NCBI GenBank assembly: GCA_009760855.2
Contig: WPIO01000025.1
Span: forward strand, 265,001-329,000
Source of the DNA: Cristatella mucedo
Taxonomy: Eukaryota > Bryozoa > Phylactolaemata > Cristatellidae
Direction of reading: 5' to 3'
DNA length: 64,000 nucleotides
The notes under the pieces are model-generated. The model searched no databases and had not been told where the DNA came from. It saw only the letters and a list, made by a program, of their open reading frames with translations. Below, in pieces: positions 1 to 64,000 of the stretch (position 1 is its first letter; every line of letters starts with the position of its first letter). A program made the translations under genes and the position numbers.

Positions 1-930
1 CCTTCGATGCGAAACTTCAAACTCATTAAGTGGAAGATGCACATGTCTCGTCAGACGGGCAGATCCAGCGGCGGAGCCAGTGTGGTCAAGGGGTGGGGCA
101 TTTGCCTCCCTTCCTCCCCCCCCCCAATGGCGAGCAGCGATCTAGGCTGCCCCTTATTACCACGCCCCCAACTGTCACCGACGATAGAATTACGTCCTAT
201 TTGTACCCGACGGACGGAACAACCGCCGAGCTCGTGTCGAATGAGTGCAACGAGGTGCAACGCGATGTAATGTCTGCAGAATAAATGTGGGTCTTACCCC
301 CTACCCTCCTTGCCGCCCCGGATGAACATCCGGGCTGAGTCTCGAGGTGGATCTACGGAGGCGCGATGGCTGTCAGGGCTGAGCTTCGGGCTCTTCCAAA
401 AAAAAGTGTGCAGCAAGAGGTGTGCCCGCCGTCATTGACGCGAAGCCTCTCACTCTGTCTTCGCAGGAGGCTACCGCGCCGAAAAAACAGGAGGCTAACT
501 AACGAGCAATTGCGTGCGTCCCGGCTAACGACTTATTTGGCGCTTTTTTTTAGCCCCCCAGCCAAAATGGAATTGCGATAGTCTAGCCGAGACAAAACTA
601 CCAGGTTAAATTTTTCGAAAGCTACCGTGGTAGACGATCCCTAATCTTAGATTTGTATCGGTGGATGTGATGGCTAGCTGTGGAGAAAGTTTTCTTATGG
701 AACTTTTAAAATTTAAGCAGTTGTCAAAGACGACACCTAAACTCCGAGCGCGAAAAGTGACGGTCGCACAGCAGTATCACCAGCTAAAAGAGCCAAATCT
801 TCTAGACACACTTAGGATGTCCTATGAGCAGCAGCTCCGCTTAATCGTATTAAAAGTTTTAGGAAATTTGCCGACGTCCACAATCGAATGTCTGCCTGAC
901 AAGCATTCAGTTTAATCAGTTGCTGTAGCA
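1..930. other. Unrecognised upstream sequence
   Basis: The short open frames here (for example 30-284, 366-581 and 661-915, + strand) show no domain, no codon pattern and no flanking splice or promoter signal that I recognise. The last 100-200 bases may include the decayed 3' end of the minus-strand LINE that follows. I see no gene. Confidence 0.4.
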
Positions 931-1626
931 GATCCCGATGGCTTAAACTAAAAATACAGCTGAGCAGCATCAGCATAAAAGGGATAGCCGAGTCTCTGGG
1001 CCTGAATCACTTTACCAGAGGTTCAGTACAAATGGAGAACAGCAAGAGACAGAGGACGGATCCTTACGGGACTCCACAGGTGTCTGGTCTGGTGATTAAG
1101 ACCTGACCCCCCACGTGACACGGATTGAACACGACCGGACTAGTGCGATTTGAACCACCTCAGTGCATCGTCTGCCATATCGATCGTTGTTCTCAACTGT
1201 TCAAGTAGGATATTATAATCAACAGTGTCGAAGGCATTCGCTAGATCTAGCAGCGCTAGGGCGTTCCACGCATCGTCGCTGCATAGGATATAATTGGTTA
1301 CATGAAGGAGAGCAGTTTTAGTGAAGCTGTGTCACTCGAATCCCGACTGAAAGTTTTCTGACCATGTATTTTTTCAATGTGTTCTACAATCATTTTAAGA
1401 ATCTTTGACAAAAAAATATGGGAAACTAGGCGATAGTTTCCTATTACTTCTGGGTCTAATCCAACCTTTTGAAGTATCGGTGTAACGATGGCCGATTTGA
1501 AGGACTTGAATACAACCCGTTATCTAGAGGAGCATTAGAAATCTCAGTCATGGCTGAAATATGTTTGTCTGCTATTGGAGACCACAGAGGGGACGATATA
1601 AGCCTTATAAAAAAGAAAATAGAAGC

Positions 1627-1673
1627 TCCATCTCCTGAAGACTTTAAAGTGTATAAAGTCTTCAGGAGATGGA
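1627..1673. repeat. Perfect inverted repeat, 20-bp arms, 7-nt loop
   Basis: Arms 1627-1646 and 1654-1673 are exact reverse complements around the loop 1647-1653. It lies within the LINE relic. Confidence 0.9.
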
Positions 1674-2044
1674 ACTCTTTTTTTACTAGACTTTATATAC
1701 CTAGCCACATCGCATTCGGAGACCCCGGAAAATCTCTTAAGAAAGGTCACAGGTTACACTTAACCATTGCTTTAGTGGGAGAGGGGTTTACGGTGGCTTG
1801 AATGTGTGCAGTTTTTTCAGTGAAGAAGGCTGAACAATTGTCGGTCGAGCAGTTAATATCTGTGGAGTATGACCTCTCAGAGTTGGGAAGCAAATTTTTC
1901 AGTCTTATAAAACTGTTTTGAGTCCGACTGGCCGGATTTCAGTATTTGAGTGAAAAAAGTCCCGGCTTTTCTAATCTTCCGGATGTAGAGTCAGAGGAAG
2001 TCTTTGAAATCGGCTAGATTGTCGTCAGACCCAGACCTCTCAAA

Positions 2045-2076
2045 GCGCTATATCAAGCCTGCGCTTGATATAGCGC
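2045..2076. repeat. Perfect inverted repeat, 14-bp arms, 4-nt loop
   Basis: GCGCTATATCAAGC (2045-2058) is followed after CTGC by its exact reverse complement (2063-2076). It lies within the LINE relic. Confidence 0.9.
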
Positions 2077-2181
2077 ACCTTTTGGAAGGTTTTTTGATAA
2101 TTGAAAGATGTTTCCGCATTCAGTAGACGAGCAGAATTCAGCCCCGGAGCTCGTCAAGGCTCGTCAAGGGCGCTCCTAAGT

Positions 2182-2216
2182 CCTCCATAGCTCACTGCAT
2201 CAGTGAGCTATGGAGG
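2182..2216. repeat. Perfect inverted repeat, 16-bp arms, 3-nt loop
   Basis: CCTCCATAGCTCACTG (2182-2197) is followed after CAT by its exact reverse complement (2201-2216). Confidence 0.9.
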
Positions 2217-3022
2217 CTGTGTGCCATGTCTGGGTGCAGATGCAGAAGGCCTGCCTCGCTGACAGATTAAAAAAATTTCTCCGGGTCTATGCTTATCAAG
2301 TTTCGTTACTGAAAAAACTCGACGTTACACTGCCTGCACACAGGACGGGAAGAGTAAATGAGACTGAGCAGTGATCCGAGAGGGGTCAACGTAGCCAGTG
2401 GGAGGCAGACATCCTTTACGATGACGAGATCCTGGATATGGCCGCCGATTTGAGCTGAATGATTAACACGTTGGACCAAACCGAAGTTCTCCAAAGAGTC
2501 AAGAAATACGCGGACCCGATTATTGCTGGGGCTGTCAACGTTAACGTTGAAGTCTCCAGCAATTAATAAGGGTCTATCGTACACAAATATCTTAAAGTAA
2601 ACGAAAACGGGAAAGAATAAGGGTGGAGCTTGAAGAGCGCCGAGCAGCTCGCCCGAGGAGACGGTCAGCGCATTTAAATAGAGAGCGTTGTTTATGCTCG
2701 CTGCGAGCCCATCGCCTCGGCTAGTTCGCGCCGCCGCCGCCGCCGCCGGCATTTACCGCAAGCGAGCTCACGCGCGCACGTTCGCACGGCGCCGCCGCGA
2801 CTGAGCTGCCGCTCGCGCGCCACCGCCGCCGCCGCACAATGAGCTCGCATTCCGGAGAGCGCCGATTTTGTTGTCCGCGTCCTTCGCCGCTGTGCGCACA
2901 AACAGAACAATGCGGCTAAAATAAAAGCAAACACGGGCTAATTTGTTTCTTTTTGACTTCGCAAAAGCTTGGGTCGTGCCGGCGATTGCGGCTCAAGCTC
3001 GCGCGGTTCGCTCCGAGCCTCG

Positions 3023-3061
3023 CGGGCCCGCGCCCGCAATCCGTCTGCGGGCGCGGGCCCG
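3023..3061. repeat. GC-rich perfect inverted repeat in the promoter island
   Basis: Arms 3023-3038 and 3046-3061 are exact 16-bp reverse complements, all G/C except one A/T pair, with a 7-nt loop. If transcribed it would form a very stable 5' UTR stem. Confidence 0.85.
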
Positions 3062-4106
3062 AGGCGCACGAATCGCCGCTCGCGTCCGGTAGGCAGCGCC
3101 GCGCGACAGAGCGTCGGGGGGCGGGGCGGCGGCGAGAGCCGCTTGCTTCGCTGCCGCTTTCCGCCGGTGCGACGAGGCGGCTCCCTGGTCTCTGCCGTCC
3201 CCCCGCCCGGCGGAGCTGGCGCGAAAATTCGCTTTCACGCGCGTCCGCCGGCGTCGCCGGCGTGTGGCGAGCCGCACTCGACTCGGGTGGACGACGCGAG
3301 TATCCGCTGGACAGCCGAGACCAGCTGCACTAGGCAGCGCAGCCGGCGCGCCCACGAAATGCACTGCCCGGCGCTCCAGCGCAGCGCCCTCGCCTCCGGC
3401 TGGGTGCAGCGGCGGCGCGCGCGCGAAGCGTAGGCGACTCGAGGGGTTCGCGCTGGCGCCGGCACGCTGAACCTGGCCGCTGGCGGCGGCGGAGTAGCGG
3501 CGAAAGCTGGCGTGGCGTCGCAGCGCGGTCCGGCTAAGAGGGCGGCGTTGCGGTCGCTGGTCTTCCGGTTTCGCTCACCCGCCGGCGCCCCGCCATACCG
3601 GGCAATTACGACTAACAGATATATATTAGCGATAGCGCCGTTGTTTGTCATCGTACAAAGCGCGGCGGCGGCCGACGCGCGCGCGCACTCTCGTCTCATT
3701 CCGCTCTCGTCGTCTATTGTTCCTCCCACCGTCGCCGTCACTCCGCGGCCTCTTTTCCCGGGCCAGTCCCCGCGCGGTCGGCGGCGCGGCGCGCGCGCGT
3801 GCGTACTCTCGCAGTGCTGCCCCTCCCCTCCGTTACCCAATCGCGCGGCCCGCTCTCGAGCCCGCTGAAGCGTGGCCGGCGCGGCGGCCAGAGGGCCCTT
3901 TGTAAGTCGGGCCCCTGCGAGCCGACGGTGCGTGCTGTTGCAGGTGGCCGCAGGCGCCGCGGAGACTCGCACCGCGCAGCGGTGGCGGCGGCGGCGGTGA
4001 CGGCACCGAGCGGCGCTGAATCGAGGCGACGGCAACTATCTCGGGCGGTCGCGAGCCCAAGCGTCCGTCGGTGCGTAGGCCGAGAGCGGAGAGGCAGGGC
4101 GCGGAG

Positions 4107-63824
<59,718 letters not shown>

Positions 63825-64000
63825 GTATGTACTCACCCAACAGCCCCTGTAACGCCTCTTGCCTTCATGCTGGCTCAGGAATCAGTGTGGCAGATGAGTT
63901 ATGTTGGGTCTAGGGATCCAGCTGTAATGGTGTGTCCCCCCCCCCTTCGGTGACTTGGGTCACTAATGGCTTCACTGTGGCCCAGGATGTCCAAAATTCC
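63825..64000. other. Start of intron 32
   Basis: It begins with donor gtatgt and contains a short poly-C run. The gene continues beyond the window. Confidence 0.7.

Larger units (their letters stand above)
930..2620 (-). mobile_element. Decayed L2/CR1-like LINE (endonuclease and reverse transcriptase remnants)
   Basis: On the minus strand, 2330-2610 encodes an APE-type endonuclease segment with the GDFNV core and a downstream DLVI motif. Further 3', about 1380-1480 gives a remnant of the NYR-P-S-..-LSKILE motif, and about 1200-1260 gives LDLANAFDTVDYNILL, the first catalytic-aspartate motif of a reverse transcriptase. Frameshifts and stops break the frame throughout, so it is a dead copy. 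Three perfect hairpins (1627-1673, 2045-2076, 2182-2216) sit inside it and are not typical of LINE coding sequence. Confidence 0.75.

Noticed and set aside
661-915. 84-codon ORF upstream of the gene
   Set aside because: No recognisable domain, promoter or splice context. Length is not exceptional for random sequence.

Overview
The window is nuclear DNA from an animal, most likely a marine or other invertebrate metazoan; the taxon cannot be fixed from the sequence alone. The evidence is a multi-exon gene with GT-AG introns, an extracellular domain set found only in animals, tRNA-headed SINEs, L2/CR1-type LINE relics, a Tc1/mariner relic and very many GA/CT, TA and GT microsatellites. There is no operon structure, no prokaryotic signal and no CRISPR array. 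|| One gene fills the window on the + strand. I assembled 32 coding exons by hand from 4107 to 63824 (4974 nt, 1658 codons, one open frame; every splice phase matches its partner). Exon 1 lies in a CpG-rich promoter region (about 2690-4560) and encodes a signal peptide. Exons 2-12 encode six von Willebrand factor type C (VWC) modules. Exons 13-32 encode at least nine CSPG (NG2-like) repeats. The 3' end lies beyond the window. Signal peptide plus six VWC plus CSPG repeats points to the FRAS1 branch of the FRAS1/FREM basement-membrane proteins. Unlike vertebrate FRAS1, there is no furin-like cysteine cassette between the VWC and CSPG regions. || Layout: 1-930 unrecognised; 930-2620 decayed LINE (- strand) with several perfect hairpins; 2690-4560 CpG island, promoter and exon 1; 4186-29100 VWC exons in introns of up to 5.8 kb; 29755-63824 CSPG exons; 63825-64000 start of the next intron. 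Introns hold two SINE families, about ten L2-like LINE fragments in both orientations, a Tc1/mariner relic, minisatellites and long GA/CT tracts. || Points of interest: the FRAS1-like architecture without furin repeats; a GC-AG intron that completes VWC1; complementary CT and GA tracts, each bounded by the same 18-bp unit in inverted order, around exon 4; a SINE family with two built-in hairpins and all recognised copies in the sense orientation; a second SINE family whose tail matches the local LINE tail; many perfect short palindromes; and in-frame alternative acceptors at several exons. No second protein-coding gene could be supported.
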